From NCBI GenBank assembly GCA_023053575.1, contig JAKZAP010000022.1, positions 166,001 to 230,000 on the forward strand: 64,000 nucleotides of DNA, in the 5' to 3' direction. The stretch's first letter is position 1. Every line of letters begins with the position of its first letter. This DNA is from Branchinecta lynchi. Its lineage: Eukaryota > Arthropoda > Branchiopoda > Anostraca > Branchinectidae. The translations under genes and the position numbers were made by a program. Under the pieces are notes generated by a model. That model did no database searches. It worked only from the letters and a program-made list of their open reading frames with translations, and had not been told where the DNA came from. Positions 62,765 to 64,000 of the stretch are shown in pieces.

Positions 62765-64000
62765 AACAAGGGCTACGAGCTCATATGGCACTTGTTACGA
62801 GAGGTGGTACAAGAAAGTAGATGAAAATGTCTCAAAATCCCCCCTTTAACCCCCCCCCCCCCTAGGATTAGATCTAGAAATAAGGTATCTAATTTCACGT
62901 CAATGATGTATGTAGGACTTGTGCTTGCTCTTCCCACTAAGTTTCATCCTGGTCCCTCCACTCTAATTTAAGCGTGTCCCAAGATTTCCGGTTCCCCTCT
63001 CCAACTCCCTCCAAAGTCACCGGATAGCGCATCAGGAAGCGCATCAGGAAGTACCGAACTCACATTTAATCAGACATCCGCCCCCTCCCCCCAACTCCCG
63101 CCATATTGCTCGAATCCGGTCCGGTTATTTCAATGATGTATCTAGGACTTGTGCTTGCTCTTCCCACCAAGTTTTATCCCGATCCCTCCACTCTAATCAT
63201 TTCCCAATATTTCCGGTTCTCCTCGAAAACACCCCCGAAGTCACCGGATCCAGTCCGGATTTTATGTGGATCGTCTAAGACACGAGGTTTTTCCAAATAC
63301 CAAGTTTCATTAAGATCCGATCACCCGTTCAAGAGTTATAAATACCTAAAGATTCCGGATTCCCCCTCCGGCTAATCCCCCCACGATGATCGGATCATGC
63401 AAACGACTACTGTCAAGTCGGTTTATTCAAGTCCCTGATATCCCAGCCCAGTTGCATCGTCCTAGTGCATCAGGAAGTACCGAACTCACGTTTAATCAGA
63501 AATCCCCCCCCCCAACTCCCCTCATATTGCTCGAATCCGGTCCGGTTATGTCAATGATGTATCTAGGACTTGTGCTTGCTCTTCCCACCAAGTTTCATCC
63601 TGATCCCTCCACTCTAAGCATTTCCCAAGATTTCCAGTTCCCCTCTCCAGCTCCCCCCGAAGTCACCGGATCCGGTCCGGGTTTTATGTGGATAGTCTGA
63701 GACACGAGGTCTTTCCAAATACCAGTTTCATTAAGATCCGACCACCCGTTCAAGAGTTAAAAATACCTCAAGATTCTGGATTACCCCTCCCTCCACTCCC
63801 CCCCCCCCCCCGATGCTCGGATCGGAGAAGTGACTATTTCCAGCTTAATCATTTGGGGTCCCTGATATGCCTGCCAAGTTTCATCGTCCTAGCTTATGTG
63901 GAAGTGCCCGAACCAGCAAAACCCGGACCGACCGACAGACAGACAGACGGACGGACGGACGGACGGACGGACGGACAGAAATTGCGATCGCTATATGGCA
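62765..64000 (+). mobile_element. Helitron/HINE-like element, family A copy 4 (runs off the window)
   Basis: Starts AACAAGGGCTACGAGCTCAT then ATGGCACTTGTTACGAG, as in copy 2. The core units are about 420 bp here (GAATCCGGTCCGGTTAT at about 63113 and 63533), longer than the 281-bp units of copies 2-3. It ends with GACAGACGGACGG repeats, ATTGCGATCGC and TATATGGCA at the window edge, just before the expected terminal hairpin. Confidence 0.85.

Overview
This window reads as nuclear DNA of an animal, probably an aquatic invertebrate. It is AT-rich, has spliced host exons with GT-AG borders, and is packed with transposons of the LINE, hAT, MITE, Helitron-like and Polinton/Maverick types. I cannot name the species from sequence alone. 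The tandem-repeat-cored elements with hairpin ends and GACCGACA-type microsatellites resemble the 'pearl'/HINE elements described in molluscs, but this is not diagnostic.

Host gene. Six exons on the minus strand form one gene, Axin, the scaffold of the Wnt/beta-catenin destruction complex. In transcript order they are 54975-54838, 44210-44096, 35978-35631, 33883-33667, 12060-11814 and 6488-6261. Every exon has an AG acceptor and a GT donor, all five junction phases agree, and the products run through the serine-rich GSK3-side region, the beta-catenin-binding helix, a histidine/arginine-rich linker and the start of the DIX domain. The RGS-domain exons (expected above 54975) and the end of DIX (expected below 6261) were not found. 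Everything else lies in Axin introns.

Central element. A complete Polinton/Maverick (14435-31693) sits in the 21.6-kb intron between exons 33667 and 12060. It has a perfect 6-bp target duplication (CAGAGT) and TIRs of about 634 bp that differ at two sites I could find in the outer 580 bp. On the minus strand it carries a double-jelly-roll major capsid protein, a small capsid-associated protein, a penton-like minor capsid protein, a coiled-coil/structural protein, a retroviral-type integrase, a zinc-ribbon ORF, an adenain-like protease with an upstream hydrophobic leader ORF, a fibre-like protein, a packaging ATPase and a 1354-residue protein-primed DNA polymerase B. One small membrane-like protein is on the plus strand and one small ORF is duplicated in the TIRs. 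Integrase, protease, ATPase and the structural gene are damaged; polymerase and capsid genes are open. Start codons share a TAAATG-type context. Two spacers hold tandem arrays: a 21-bp array of near-palindromes between ATPase and polymerase, and a 49-50-bp array between polymerase and the plus-strand gene. Two Helitron-like elements later inserted in opposite orientation only 39 bp apart into the right TIR.

Other intron content, left to right: a Helitron-like repeat (1-1178); a 5'-truncated LINE (about 2700-5372); a MITE family with 3-bp target duplications (2327, 48340, 56129, 57336); several LINE 3' fragments; decayed tandem copies of an Axin exon end (35180-35600); a 2.3-kb hAT element with an 8-bp duplication (36464-38756); a 3-kb element with hairpin-forming inverted ends (41024-44069); a second tandem-repeat-cored family (47275, 49585, 60500); and another Helitron-like copy running off the right edge (62765-64000).
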